From positions 988,216-1,052,215 of the forward strand of contig NZ_LMEE01000001.1 in assembly GCF_001425305.1 (NCBI RefSeq): DNA of 64,000 nt, given 5' to 3'. Below the pieces are notes generated by a model that saw only the letters and a list, made by a program, of their open reading frames with translations, made no database searches and was not told where the DNA came from. Shown here piece by piece: positions 1 to 8,111 of this stretch (its first letter is position 1; every line of letters starts with the position of its first letter). Made by a program: the position numbers and the translations under genes. Source of the stretch: Phenylobacterium sp. Root1290. GTDB lineage: Bacteria > Pseudomonadota > Alphaproteobacteria > Caulobacterales > Caulobacteraceae.

Positions 1-145
1 CGGCATCGTCTACGACGTCCGCGTCCGCTGGCGCCGGGGCGACATGACCGGCGTGTCGTTCGACGCCCAGACCCAGATCGAAACCAACTCCGAAGAACGC
101 CTGGTCGGCATCCAGAAGGCCTGGGAAGCGCTGCGCGCGGCCTAA
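1..145 (+). CDS. PilZ-like domain protein, C-terminal end (partial)
   Basis: Only the last 47 codons are in the window, read from base 2 to the TAA at 143-145. The tail contains a beta-strand pattern (VRVRWRRGDMTGVSFD) that resembles the end of alphaproteobacterial PilZ domains, followed by a short helix rich in Glu, Lys and Ala. PilZ domains bind cyclic di-GMP, but the diagnostic RxxxR and D/NxSxxG motifs would lie upstream of the window and cannot be checked. The gene ends four bases inside the convergent DUF1272 gene. The family assignment rests on the fragment alone. Confidence 0.5.
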   Translation, partial: GIVYDVRVRWRRGDMTGVSFDAQTQIETNSEERLVGIQKAWEALRAA

Positions 146-402
146 GCCGCGCTTCGCTTTTCAACGCAGGGCGCCGCTGCGCCCAGGTGGCGCTCGGTCG
201 AGGCCGGGAAGCGCGCCAGGGCGGCCGCAGGCCGGATCGGACGCACCGCGAAATTTCCCCCGCAGTTGGGACAGGCGCCGTTCAGCGCGCCGTCTGCGCA
301 GTCCGCGCAGAATGTGCATTCGAACGAACAGATCCTCGCCTCGGCCGACTCCGGCGGAAGGTCGCGGTCGCAGCATTCGCAGTTCGGCTTGAGCAGCAGC
401 AT
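142..402 (-). CDS. DUF1272 small cysteine-rich (zinc-binding type) protein
   Basis: An 86-residue cytosolic protein whose first 50 residues match the DUF1272 pattern: NCECCDRDLPP, then ICSFECTFCADC, then CPNCGG. Nine cysteines (C8, C10, C11, C25, C29, C32, C35, C44, C47) suggest two zinc sites; this is inference from spacing. No function is established for the family. The ATG at 402 is chosen because GGAGGG lies five bases before it and the conserved block starts at once. An in-frame ATG at 429 lies inside a 20-base palindrome and has no ribosome binding site. The C-terminal 35 residues are Ala/Arg/Pro-rich and not conserved-looking. It overlaps the convergent upstream gene by four bases. Confidence 0.8.
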   Translation of the reverse strand: MLLLKPNCECCDRDLPPESAEARICSFECTFCADCADGALNGACPNCGGNFAVRPIRPAAALARFPASTERHLGAAAPCVEKRSAA

Positions 403-412
403 GGAGCCCTCC

Positions 413-432
413 GGTATGATCTTGATCATACC
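413..432. promoter_or_regulatory. Perfect 20-base palindrome before the DUF1272 gene
   Basis: GGTATGATC and GATCATACC flank a 2-base centre, giving nine perfectly paired bases per arm. It ends 11 bases before the chosen start codon (402) and abuts its ribosome binding site. It could be a repressor operator or, in the mRNA, a hairpin next to the Shine-Dalgarno sequence. No regulator is encoded next to it. Confidence 0.5.
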
Positions 433-493
433 GCCGGCTTGCTTAGCCGAGGAACGACATAGATCCCTCGAATGCCGCCAAACCGGCGGGGGA

Positions 494-748
494 TCAGGCG
501 TCCCACATCCGGCGGCCGCTGTGGGCCACATGGAAATCGCCGCTGACGGACAGGACGATCCAGTCTCCCGCCTGGGCGATCGCCCAGCCTTCAGGGGTGC
601 AGACCTGGACGGCGCCGGCTTCGGTCATGGCCTGGGCGTCATCGCCTAGCCATGCCCAAAGCTTGTGCCAGCTACGGGTGTCGTTGACCGGCGGCACGCG
701 AAGCGCAGCGCCATGATCGAAAGCAGCGTTGGAACGAGCGGACCTCAT
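494..748 (-). CDS. Small hypothetical protein with a GDWI motif
   Basis: An 84-residue soluble protein of unknown function. The central segment runs from VQVCTPEGW to AGDWIVLSVSGDFHVAH. It resembles a short beta domain seen in phage-derived and bacterial hypothetical proteins, in which a TLEG strand is followed by PGDWI and a G(E/D)xY/H strand. I see no signal peptide or membrane segment. The only start that keeps the full reading frame is the ATG at 748, and no good ribosome binding site precedes it, so the start is uncertain. It lies downstream of the ybbP-type permease gene on the same strand, 57 bases from its stop, and might be co-transcribed. Function is not inferred. Confidence 0.5.
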   Translation of the reverse strand: MRSARSNAAFDHGAALRVPPVNDTRSWHKLWAWLGDDAQAMTEAGAVQVCTPEGWAIAQAGDWIVLSVSGDFHVAHSGRRMWDA

Positions 749-805
749 AAGGAGGAAATACGCCCTGCGTCGGTGACCAGAATCTTAAAGCCGGTTCACT
801 CTGTT

Positions 806-3328
806 TCACTCTGATCGCAATGCGGCGGCCGGACGCTTGGCCAGGGCGTGGAGCGAGGCCAGCAAACCGCCAAGCCCGGCCAGGACCGCGGCCCCCAGGA
901 CCAGCGCGGCGACGCCTGACCAGTCCACCGCCCACTCCGACTTGAACACTTGCGTGACCACCGGCCAGGCGGCGATCGCCCCCAGTGCGACGCCGGTCAC
1001 ACCGGCGATCAGCCCGACCGCTCCATATTCAAGCACATAGGCGCCCAGCACCTGCAGCCGCGACGCGCCCAGCACCTTGAGGATCGAGGCCTCGCGGGTG
1101 CGGGCCTGGGCGCGGGCGGCGATGGCCCCGGTCAGCACCAGCAGGCCCGCCAGCGCCGCGACCGCCGCCGCGCTGCGGATCGCCAGCACCAGGCGGTCGA
1201 AGAGCTCCGTGGCCGCCTCCAGTTGCTCGCGCACGGAGATGACGTTCACCTCGGGGAATTCGGCGCCCAGGGCGCGGGTGGCGCGCGCCTCCTGTTCCTG
1301 GCTGGCCTTGGCGATGGCGACATGGCGCAGTTCGGCGCCTTCCAGGGTCGACGGCGTGAGGATCAGCGGGAAGCTGGCGCCGAAGCCGCCGACATCGACC
1401 TTGCGCAGCACCGCGATCTTCGCCTCGATCTCCCGCCCGAGCACCGAGAGGGTGACGGCGTCGCCGACCTTCAGCCCCCCCGCCCGCGCGGCGTCGACCT
1501 CCATCGCCAGCAGCGGCGGGCCCTGATAGTTGGCGGGCCACCAGCGCCCCTCGACGATCTGCGGATCGTTGGGCTCCGGACCGATGGCGGACACCGAGAT
1601 GTCGTTGTCATAGGCCCAGCGCTCGCGCTCGGTGATCGACTTGCGATCGACGGGTTCGCCCTTGATACGAACGATGCGGCCGGTGAGAAATGGCGCGCGC
1701 AAATAGTTGTCGGCGTTGAGTTTCTGGCCGAAGGCGTCCTGGACGATCTGATCGAACCGCGCGGCCTCGGCGCCCGGGATCTCGGTGAAGACCAGCGCAG
1801 GTGCGGTCTTCGGCGCGACCTCGGCGACCTGCCGCAGCAGGCTGGACTGGATCAGCACGACCGCCGCCAACAGGCCGACGCCCAGGCCGATGGCCGGCGC
1901 GGCGGTCCTGGCGGCCGAGCGCGGCCCGGCCAGGTTGGCGAGGCCCATGCGAACCGCACCGCGCGTGCGGCCCCGCAGCTTCCCGGCGAGATGGGCGGCC
2001 AACAGGCCAAGCCCCCACAGCAGCACGAATGAGACCGCCACCCCGCCGATCATCAAGCCGGCGGCGAGCGGCGTCGGAGCGGTCAGGATCGAAAGGACGC
2101 CAAGGCCGAGCGCCGCCAGCGCCGCGCCGACCGTCTCGACGCTGACGCCCAGCCGCCCGCGGGTGTCGCGGCGAAACAGGCTGGCCGGCGGCGTGGCCCT
2201 GGCCCGCGCCAGCGGCGCCAGCGAGAAAGCCGCGGCCGACAGCAGGCCGAAGGCGCCTGCCCGCAGCAGCGGCTCCGGATAGACCGCGAACAGGGCCGGC
2301 ACGGTCAGGTCGTCGGGGATCAGCCCCGCCAGCAGGAACGGCGCAGCCGCGCCGATCGCCAGGCCGATGGCGACGCCGAGAAGCGCCAGCAGCCCGATCT
2401 GAATCAGGTAGAGGTCACGCACCAGCGCGCCCTCGGCCCCCAGCGCCTTAAGCACGGCGATGGAAGGCTTGCGCTCCTCCAGGAAGGCCGTCACCGCGCC
2501 GAACACCCCCAGGCCGCCAGCCACCAGCGAGGCGAGGCCGATGAAGCCCAGGAAGTATTCGAGCTGATCGATCAGCCAGCGGACACCGGGCGCAGCATCG
2601 TCGCGGTCGCGCATCCGCACGCCGCGATCCTTGATTTCCTTGCGCAGCGCCTTGCGCGCCTCGGTGGGCGTCACATCGTTTGGCAGGGCGATGCGCGCCG
2701 TCTCGAGAAACGGCAGGCCCGGCTCCAGGAAGCCGCCGGCCTCGACCGCTTCGCGCCGCACGAGCACGCGCGGGCCCAGGGCGAAGCCGCGGGACAGCCG
2801 GTCCGGTTCCTGGACCAGCACGCCGCGAACCACGACCGGTAACTCGCCGACCAGGACGCGGTCGCCGATCTTCAGGCCCAATCGCTCCAGCAGCACCCGC
2901 TCCACGACGGCTCCGGCGGCGCCGTCGGCGGCGGGGGCGATGGCGCGATGGAAGTCGCCGCCATCCTCCAGCGTGACCTGCCCCGCCAAGGGATAGGCGT
3001 CGCTGACGCCGCGCAGCTCGACCAGGCGGCGCTGGCCGGATTCGGTCTGGGCCATGGCCCGGCTGCCGACCGCCCAGGAGGCCTTGCCCGCCTTCTCGAT
3101 CGCCGAGCGCTCGGCCGGTGTGAAGCGACGCTGCTCGACGGTGACGGCGAGGTCGCCGCCGAGGATCTCGCGGGCCTGGCTGGCCAGGCCCTGGCGGAAG
3201 GCCTCAGCGGTCGAGCCGGCCGCCGCGATGGCCGCGACGCCAAGCGCCAGGCAGGCCAGGAAGATCCGGAAGCCGCTGACGCCGGAGCGCAGCTCGCGGC
3301 CGGCGAAGCGAAACGCGAGCAGGTTCAT
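806..3328 (-). CDS. ybbP: FtsX-family ABC transporter permease (YbbP type)
   Basis: An 840-residue inner-membrane permease with two FtsX/MacB-like units. It has an N-terminal membrane helix (about 20-42), a large periplasmic region, a membrane cluster (about 255-500), a second periplasmic region and three terminal helices (about 720-825). The length and layout match YbbP, the permease encoded beside the ATPase YbbA and the esterase TesA. The substrate is unproven; lipid or lysophospholipid export is usually proposed. Its ATG shares one base with the TGA of the upstream ATPase gene (TGATG), so translation is probably coupled. The 3' end carries a 9-base direct repeat with a 10-base period (795-803 and 805-813) that spans the stop codon, apparently a small duplication. 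Confidence 0.88.
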   Translation of the reverse strand: MNLLAFRFAGRELRSGVSGFRIFLACLALGVAAIAAAGSTAEAFRQGLASQAREILGGDLAVTVEQRRFTPAERSAIEKAGKASWAVGSRAMAQTESGQRRLVELRGVSDAYPLAGQVTLEDGGDFHRAIAPAADGAAGAVVERVLLERLGLKIGDRVLVGELPVVVRGVLVQEPDRLSRGFALGPRVLVRREAVEAGGFLEPGLPFLETARIALPNDVTPTEARKALRKEIKDRGVRMRDRDDAAPGVRWLIDQLEYFLGFIGLASLVAGGLGVFGAVTAFLEERKPSIAVLKALGAEGALVRDLYLIQIGLLALLGVAIGLAIGAAAPFLLAGLIPDDLTVPALFAVYPEPLLRAGAFGLLSAAAFSLAPLARARATPPASLFRRDTRGRLGVSVETVGAALAALGLGVLSILTAPTPLAAGLMIGGVAVSFVLLWGLGLLAAHLAGKLRGRTRGAVRMGLANLAGPRSAARTAAPAIGLGVGLLAAVVLIQSSLLRQVAEVAPKTAPALVFTEIPGAEAARFDQIVQDAFGQKLNADNYLRAPFLTGRIVRIKGEPVDRKSITERERWAYDNDISVSAIGPEPNDPQIVEGRWWPANYQGPPLLAMEVDAARAGGLKVGDAVTLSVLGREIEAKIAVLRKVDVGGFGASFPLILTPSTLEGAELRHVAIAKASQEQEARATRALGAEFPEVNVISVREQLEAATELFDRLVLAIRSAAAVAALAGLLVLTGAIAARAQARTREASILKVLGASRLQVLGAYVLEYGAVGLIAGVTGVALGAIAAWPVVTQVFKSEWAVDWSGVAALVLGAAVLAGLGGLLASLHALAKRPAAALRSE

Positions 3329-4026
3329 CAGGCGTGGCCGCCGCTGAGACGCACCTGACGGTCGGCCCGTTCGGCCAGGGCGGGATCATGGGTGACGAGG
3401 ACCATGGCGGCCCCCTCCTCGGCCACCAGGCCGAACAGCAGGTCGGCGACCTTGGCGGCGTTGGCGGCGTCGAGATTCCCGGTCGGCTCGTCGGCGAACA
3501 GCAGGGCCGGCCGGGGCGCGAGGGCGCGGGCGAGCGCCACGCGCTGCTGCTCGCCGCCGGAAAGCTGGTGCGGATAGTGGCGCAGCCGCGCCGAGAGGCC
3601 GACGCGGTCCAGCCAGCCGCGAGCGATGGCGTCGGCCCCGGCGACGCCGGCGATCTCCAGCGGCGCGGCGACATTCTCCAGCGCCGTCATGTTGGGCAGC
3701 AGGTGGAAGGACTGGAACACCAGCGAGACCTTGCCGCGACGCAGGCGGGCGCGGCCGTCCTCGCCCAGCCGCCCAAGATCGCGCCCAAGCAGTTCGACCG
3801 TGCCGGAGGTCGGCTGTTCCAGCCCCGCGGCGACGGCGATCAGGCTCGACTTGCCAGAGCCTGACGGCCCGGTGATGGCGACGCGTTCGCGCGGCGCCAC
3901 GGAAAAGCTCAAGTCCTTCAGGATTTCGACAGGTCCGGCCGCCGAAGGCAGGGTGAGCGAGACGTTCTTTACGGCGAGCGGCGGAGCGGGGTCGGACAAT
4001 GCGGCCTCTGGGAGATTGAGCTTCAC
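3328..4026 (-). CDS. ybbA: ABC transporter ATP-binding protein (YbbA type)
   Basis: A 232-residue MacB/LolD-type ATPase that should energise the permease encoded directly downstream. It has a Walker A GPSGSGKSS (53-61), Q-loop VFQSF (about 103-107), signature LSGGEQQ (155-161), Walker B LLFADE (175-180) and H-loop VTHD. The gene overlaps ybbP by one base (TGATG). It is divergent from tesA, with only 27 bases between the two start codons, so the promoters must overlap. This ybbP-ybbA/tesA arrangement is widespread in Proteobacteria and supports a shared role of the exporter and the periplasmic esterase. Confidence 0.93.
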   Translation of the reverse strand: MKLNLPEAALSDPAPPLAVKNVSLTLPSAAGPVEILKDLSFSVAPRERVAITGPSGSGKSSLIAVAAGLEQPTSGTVELLGRDLGRLGEDGRARLRRGKVSLVFQSFHLLPNMTALENVAAPLEIAGVAGADAIARGWLDRVGLSARLRHYPHQLSGGEQQRVALARALAPRPALLFADEPTGNLDAANAAKVADLLFGLVAEEGAAMVLVTHDPALAERADRQVRLSGGHA

Positions 4027-4053
4027 AAGCTATCCCCTAGATAGGACAGCGTG

Positions 4054-4698
4054 ATGGATGAGACACCCACCCGATTTCCGAGCCGCCGGCTGATGATCGC
4101 CGGCGCCCTGGCCGCCTGGCCGGCCCATGGCCTGGCCCAGCAGCGCCGGGTGATCACCATACTGGGCGACTCGATCACAGCGGGCTACGGCCTGCCCTCC
4201 AGCGCCGCCCTGCCGGTGCAGTTGCAGGCGCAGCTTCGCAAGCTGGGCTCGGGCGCGCTGGTGCGCGGCGCCGGCGTGTCGGGCGACACCACGGCCGGCG
4301 GGCTGGCGCGGGTGGATTTCAGCGTCCAGCGCGACACTGACGTCTGCCTGGTGGCGCTGGGCGGCAACGACCTGCTGCAGGGCGTCGACCCCAAGCGCAC
4401 GCAGGCCAATCTCGACAAGATCGTCGCCAAGCTGAAAGCGCGGAAAATCGGCGTGGTGCTGGCCGGGCTGCAGCCGCCGCCGGTGATCGGCCGCGCCTAC
4501 GCCCGTGATTTCCAGGCCGTTTTCGCCGCGGTCTCCAAAGGCCAGGGCGTGCCGCTCTATCCGAACCTGCTCGCCGGCGTCGCGCAGACGCCGCGCCTGA
4601 ATCAGCGCGACGGCTTTCACCCGAACGCCCAGGGCGTGGTGGTGATCGCGCAGGGCCTGGCCCCGGTGCTGGTCAAGGCCCTGGCGCGACGCGCCTAG
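4054..4698 (+). CDS. tesA: Periplasmic GDSL arylesterase / lysophospholipase (TesA family)
   Basis: A 214-residue SGNH hydrolase. All catalytic blocks are present: GDSIT with nucleophile Ser40, block II GVSGDTTAGG, block III LGGND, and D186GFH189 for the Asp and His. An N-terminal RR followed by a hydrophobic stretch ending HGLA-QQ looks like a signal peptide; the twin arginine could also route it through Tat. The ATG at 4054 fits the GGA at 4044 better than the GTG at 4051 directly before it. Family members hydrolyse short acyl esters, thioesters and lysophospholipids. It is divergent from ybbA and overlaps the convergent GIN-domain gene by four bases. Confidence 0.9.
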   Translation: MDETPTRFPSRRLMIAGALAAWPAHGLAQQRRVITILGDSITAGYGLPSSAALPVQLQAQLRKLGSGALVRGAGVSGDTTAGGLARVDFSVQRDTDVCLVALGGNDLLQGVDPKRTQANLDKIVAKLKARKIGVVLAGLQPPPVIGRAYARDFQAVFAAVSKGQGVPLYPNLLAGVAQTPRLNQRDGFHPNAQGVVVIAQGLAPVLVKALARRA

Positions 4699-5516
4699 GT
4701 TTCCTGCGGCCCGCGTGTCGGGGTTTTGGCCGGGGTCCCCGCGCCGGCGGCCTTGCCGCCGTCGTCGAAGATCACCGAACCCGCGCCGGCGACATCGGTC
4801 TCCAGGCGCTTGGGCCGGGTGAGCAGGCGCGCCGTCGCCGATCCTGACACCTCAAGGCTTGCGGACTCCTTGGGCGCCAGCGTGACCTCGGCCGACCCGG
4901 AGATGTCGACGTCGGCATCGTCGTTGACGAGGCCGGTGAGGTCGGCCTCGCCAGAACCGGAGAGCTCGATGTCCACTTCGCGCGCCTGGCCGCTGACGAC
5001 CACGTCCGACGATCCGCTGGCGACGACTTCGAGCCGATCCTGCTTGTAGTCGCGGATCTCCAGGCGGTCGTCGCCGCCGACTTCAAACCGGGTGACGGCC
5101 GGCGCGGTCATCACCACCCGCAGGCGGGCCTGGTTGGCGGTGGGACGTTCCAGGCTGAGGCGTCCGTTGGTCAGCCTGACGAGGTCGACCACTTCCTTGG
5201 GCCCATGGATGGTGACCTTGCCGGGTCCGGCCGCCTGGGTGAACTCGACCGAGGCCGGGATGCCGAACTCGGCCTTGGTCGAGCCGTCCCAGGTCAGCTC
5301 GCGGGTGATCTCGCCGGCTTCATTGGCGGGCCGATCCTGACGCAGGTCGCGATCGCGCCACTCCCGGCGGGGGTGGTCGTCGCGGTCATGCCAGTCGACG
5401 AACCATTCCCAGTTGCGGGACGCCAGATCAGGGCCGCCCAGCGCGGCGGCGCCGGCCAGGGCCACGACACCGGCCAGGAAACCGGCGACGGCGATCATCA
5501 CTAGAACACGGATCAT
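4695..5516 (-). CDS. GIN-domain (DUF2807) membrane-anchored protein
   Basis: A 273-residue protein with an uncleaved or cleavable hydrophobic N-terminus (about 3-27), a charged Trp/Asp/Arg-rich linker, then a repetitive beta-helix-like region (about 90-255). The repeats include VVASGSSDVVVSGQ, ELSGSGEADLTG and DISGSAEVTL and match the head GIN domain, formerly called a putative autotransporter adhesin. It should sit in the periplasm, anchored to the inner membrane. It is the last gene of a PadR, HAAS, GIN operon. In such operons the extracytoplasmic beta-helix and the HAAS protein are usually regulated by PadR in response to envelope or membrane stress. Its biochemical role is unknown. Confidence 0.85.
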   Translation of the reverse strand: MIRVLVMIAVAGFLAGVVALAGAAALGGPDLASRNWEWFVDWHDRDDHPRREWRDRDLRQDRPANEAGEITRELTWDGSTKAEFGIPASVEFTQAAGPGKVTIHGPKEVVDLVRLTNGRLSLERPTANQARLRVVMTAPAVTRFEVGGDDRLEIRDYKQDRLEVVASGSSDVVVSGQAREVDIELSGSGEADLTGLVNDDADVDISGSAEVTLAPKESASLEVSGSATARLLTRPKRLETDVAGAGSVIFDDGGKAAGAGTPAKTPTRGPQET

Positions 5517-5531
5517 GTTTGCGCTCCCGGC

Positions 5532-6098
5532 TCAGGACTGCGGTTCAATGGCCGGCTTCAGCAGCCGGTAGTGCAGACGGCCGTACCAGACCAAGGCGTT
5601 GACCAGGCCGATGACGACGATGGTCAGGATGGCTCCGGCCGAGGCGGCCAGGGCCATCAGGCCGATGCCGGCCAGCAACGCCGCGGCCGGGCCGCCGGGC
5701 GGCCCCATGAACGGGCCGGCCGCGAAGACCACGCCCCCGGCGACGAAGACGCCGATGGCGCCGACGATCAGGCCGAACAGGATCCCGCCGACGGTCATCA
5801 GGATCGGCAGCAGGATCAGGATGTCGATGGCGCCCAGGCCCAGCACCGCGAAGATCGCCCCCGCGGCGGAGGTCGGGTTGCGCTGCTCTTCCCACTTCTT
5901 GAGGCCGCTTTCGGCGCGCAGTTCGCGGGCCAGGCGGGCCGGGTCGCCAAGCGCCTGCGCGACCTCCTCCTCGGTGCGGCCCGCAGCCGCGCCCTCGGCG
6001 AAGTGGGTCTCGTAGTCGGCCACGGCGTCCTTGATGGCGGCCGGAGGCAGGCCCGAGAGGCCCAACCGCAGCCGGTCGATGAAGGCCTGACGGTTCAT
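5532..6098 (-). CDS. DUF1700 / HAAS-domain membrane protein
   Basis: A 188-residue protein with an N-terminal HAAS-type helical domain (about 1-70), whose LxxLPxxxxxDxxxDYExHFxEGxxxGxxEEE pattern is clear. It is followed by hydrophobic segments (about 80-175) that make three or four membrane helices. HAAS domains occur almost only beside PadR-family regulators and are thought to transmit or receive a membrane signal. The ATG overlaps the PadR stop codon by four bases (ATGA), so the two are translationally coupled. The GIN-domain gene follows 15 bases later. Confidence 0.88.
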   Translation of the reverse strand: MNRQAFIDRLRLGLSGLPPAAIKDAVADYETHFAEGAAAGRTEEEVAQALGDPARLARELRAESGLKKWEEQRNPTSAAGAIFAVLGLGAIDILILLPILMTVGGILFGLIVGAIGVFVAGGVVFAAGPFMGPPGGPAAALLAGIGLMALAASAGAILTIVVIGLVNALVWYGRLHYRLLKPAIEPQS

Positions 6099-6421
6099 TG
6101 GGCGTCTCCAAGAATGTTATCGACCGCACGGGAAAACGCCGCCCATTCCGCCTTTTGTGCGGAGAAGCTCTCTTTCCCGGCTTCGGTCAGCTTGTAATAT
6201 TTGCGGGGCGGCCCGGCCGAGCTCTCGACCAGGTAGGTCTCCACCAGCCCATCGCTCTGCATCCGCCGCATGAGCGGATAGATCGTCCCTTCCCCCATAT
6301 CGATCCCGTCAGCCAGCCGGCTGGCGATCTCGTAGGCGTAGCTGTCATGGGAAGAGAGCAGCGCGAGCACGCAGAGCTCCAGCACCCCCTTCTTCAGTTG
6401 GACTTGCACGGTTTCCGGCAC
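6095..6421 (-). CDS. PadR-family transcriptional regulator
   Basis: A 108-residue winged-helix protein of the compact PadR-s2 type. It has helix-turn-helix segments LKKGVLELCVLALL and YAYEIASRL, recognition region GEGTIYPLMRRMQSDGLV, and wing PPRKYYKLTEAGKE, then a short dimerisation helix. GTG at 6421 is the start, with GGAG eight bases upstream. It heads the operon with the HAAS and GIN genes and probably represses it. An imperfect inverted repeat lies 20 bases upstream, overlapping the likely -10 region, and is the obvious autoregulatory operator. The ligand is unknown. Confidence 0.92.
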   Translation of the reverse strand: MPETVQVQLKKGVLELCVLALLSSHDSYAYEIASRLADGIDMGEGTIYPLMRRMQSDGLVETYLVESSAGPPRKYYKLTEAGKESFSAQKAEWAAFSRAVDNILGDAQ

Positions 6422-6440
6422 GGCGGATCTCCAGTTCGCC

Positions 6441-6459
6441 TATCGTGTATCGCACGGTA
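6441..6459 (-). promoter_or_regulatory. Candidate PadR operator overlapping the operon promoter
   Basis: TATCGTG-N5-CACGGTA, a 7-base inverted repeat with one mismatch, lies 20 bases before the padR start. On the minus strand a TTGCGA / TACACG pair with a 17-base spacer places the -10 hexamer inside the repeat, so a bound dimer would block RNA polymerase. The link to the adjacent PadR is inference. Confidence 0.5.
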
Positions 6460-6542
6460 GTGATCATCGCAAGGTAGCTTGCATTACATCTTAGTAAGCT
6501 TGAGCGGTGGCCTCCATCGGCAGGTTGTCCGATAGTCTCTCC

Positions 6543-7352
6543 ATGATCCGTACGCTCGCCGCCGCCCTGGCCCTTATGCTCGCCCTGCCCGCACAGGCCG
6601 CCGACTGGCGCGCCCTGGACCCCGAGAACACGCTGGTGATCGAGACCAGCAAAGGTCTTGTGGTCGTCGAGATGCGCCCCGACTTCGCCCCGAAAGCCGT
6701 CGAGCGGATCAAGCTGCTGGCGCGCGAGGGCGTCTATGACGGCCTGCAGTTCCATCGGGTGATCGAAACCTTCGTCGCCCAGACCGGCAATCCGAACAAC
6801 AAGGACGGGGGCGTCTCCAAACACCCCGACCTTCCGCCGGAGTTCACCTTTCGACTGAAGGCCGGGGCGCCGGCCAAGGTCGTCGCCCGCTCGAGCGACA
6901 GCCTGGCAGGTTTCGTCGGCTCCGCGCCGTTCGAGGCGGCCTCGGACCTGGAGGCGCGGCGCGACGGGGACCTGGGACGCCGGGCATGGGGCGCCTACTG
7001 CCCGGGCGTGGCGGGCATGGGCCGGCAGGCCGGCGAAGGCACCGCCAACTCCGAGATCTTCTTCATGCGCGCGGCGAGCCGGCGGCTGGACCGCAGCTAC
7101 ACGGTCTGGGGCCGCGCCGTCGTTGGCCTGGATGTCATCCGCGCCGTGGCGGTGGGCGAGCCGCCCGCCCAGCCGGATGTGATGCGCAAGGTCCGCGTCG
7201 CCGCGGACCTGCCGGCGGCGGAGCGCCCCCGGATCGAGGTCATGGACGAGCATGGCGACGCCTTCGCCGCCCTGGTCGACAAGGTCCGCCGCGACAAGGG
7301 CGCGGACTTCACGATCTGCGACATCGAGGTCCCGGCGCGGCCCGTTCCCTAG
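6543..7352 (+). CDS. Periplasmic cyclophilin-type peptidyl-prolyl isomerase
   Basis: A 269-residue protein with a signal peptide (MIRTLAAALALMLALPAQA) and a cyclophilin fold. The ETSKGLVVVEMRPDFAPKAVERI strand and FHRVI with nearby NTNKDGG-type residues (FHRVIETFVAQTGNP) mark the active-site face. Compared with small cyclophilins it has an insert around the middle and a long C-terminal tail; the canonical GxxSMA region is replaced by GAYCPGVAGMGRQ. It should catalyse proline cis-trans isomerisation during folding of exported proteins. The ATG at 6543 is chosen because it gives a clean signal peptide; an upstream in-frame ATG at 6507 only adds a non-secretory extension. Confidence 0.88.
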   Translation: MIRTLAAALALMLALPAQAADWRALDPENTLVIETSKGLVVVEMRPDFAPKAVERIKLLAREGVYDGLQFHRVIETFVAQTGNPNNKDGGVSKHPDLPPEFTFRLKAGAPAKVVARSSDSLAGFVGSAPFEAASDLEARRDGDLGRRAWGAYCPGVAGMGRQAGEGTANSEIFFMRAASRRLDRSYTVWGRAVVGLDVIRAVAVGEPPAQPDVMRKVRVAADLPAAERPRIEVMDEHGDAFAALVDKVRRDKGADFTICDIEVPARPVP

Positions 7353-7443
7353 GCGCCCGAGGAAAGCGCCGATCAGTTGCGGAAAAGTCGTGCGAACCGG
7401 CAGGCGACCTTGGCTATGAGGGGGTCAGCTTGAGGAGCACGGC

Positions 7444-8076
7444 ATGGTCGCCTGGACGGACTGGATCGCTTTTGGACTGATCGCCCTGGGCATGGCGCTG
7501 ACGCCCGGCCCGAACATGATCTACCTGATCTCGCGATCCATCTCCCAGGGCAAACGCGCGGGGCTGGTCTCCCTGGCCGGCGTGGCCCTGGGCTTCATCT
7601 TCTACATGCTATCGGCCGTGGTCGGCCTGACCGCGCTGGTGATGGCGATTCCGCTGGCCTACGACGCGCTGCGGATCGGCGGGGCGATGTACCTGGCCTG
7701 GCTGGCCTGGAAGACGCTGAAGCCCGGCGCGGCCTCGCCGTTCGAGGTCAAGGCGCTGGAGCCGCATTCCGACGCCAAGCTGTTCGCCATGGGGCTGTTC
7801 ACCAACCTCCTGAATCCGAAGGCGGCGGTGCTCTATCTGTCGCTGCTGCCGCAGTTCATGCACCCCGAGCGCGGGAGCCTGCTGCTGCAGGGCGTCACCC
7901 TGGGCGCCACCCAGATCGCCGCCAGCGTGGCGGTGAACGGGGTGATGATCATGGCCGCCGGCTCGGTCGCCGGCTTCCTGGCGGCGCGTCCGACCTGGGC
8001 GATGGTCCAGCGCTGGATCATGGGCACGGTGCTGGGCGGGCTGGCGGTGCGGATGGCGCTGGACGCGCGCCGCTAG
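7444..8076 (+). CDS. LysE/RhtB-family amino-acid or metabolite exporter
   Basis: A 210-residue inner-membrane protein with six predicted helices and the family signature ALTPGPNMIYLIS near residue 20-32, followed by SQGKRAGLVSLAGVALG. LysE/RhtB members export amino acids or related metabolites by proton antiport; the substrate cannot be read from the sequence. The ATG at 7444 has GAGGAG ten bases upstream. It stands alone between the cyclophilin gene and the stress-type promoter of the PRC-barrel gene. No LysG-type regulator is adjacent. Confidence 0.9.
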   Translation: MVAWTDWIAFGLIALGMALTPGPNMIYLISRSISQGKRAGLVSLAGVALGFIFYMLSAVVGLTALVMAIPLAYDALRIGGAMYLAWLAWKTLKPGAASPFEVKALEPHSDAKLFAMGLFTNLLNPKAAVLYLSLLPQFMHPERGSLLLQGVTLGATQIAASVAVNGVMIMAAGSVAGFLAARPTWAMVQRWIMGTVLGGLAVRMALDARR

Positions 8077-8085
8077 GGCGCAAGC

Positions 8086-8111
8086 GGAACCACAGCGGTC
8101 GCGCGGCCGTT
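8086..8111 (+). promoter_or_regulatory. EcfG (general stress sigma) type promoter
   Basis: GGAAC at 8086-8090, a 17-base spacer and CGTT at 8108-8111 match the alphaproteobacterial EcfG consensus GGAAC-N16/17-CGTT exactly. The start codon of the PRC-barrel gene lies 26 bases downstream of the -10 element, a normal promoter distance. PRC-barrel genes are frequent members of this regulon. Confidence 0.6.

Noticed and set aside
402-531. Longer starts for the DUF1272 gene (ATG at 429 or 531).
   Set aside because: They add a palindrome-encoded or non-conserved stretch and lack a ribosome binding site; 402 has GGAGGG.
795-813. A 9-base direct repeat with a 10-base period at the ybbP stop codon.
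   Set aside because: It looks like a small replication slip with no visible consequence, since the first stop codon is intact.
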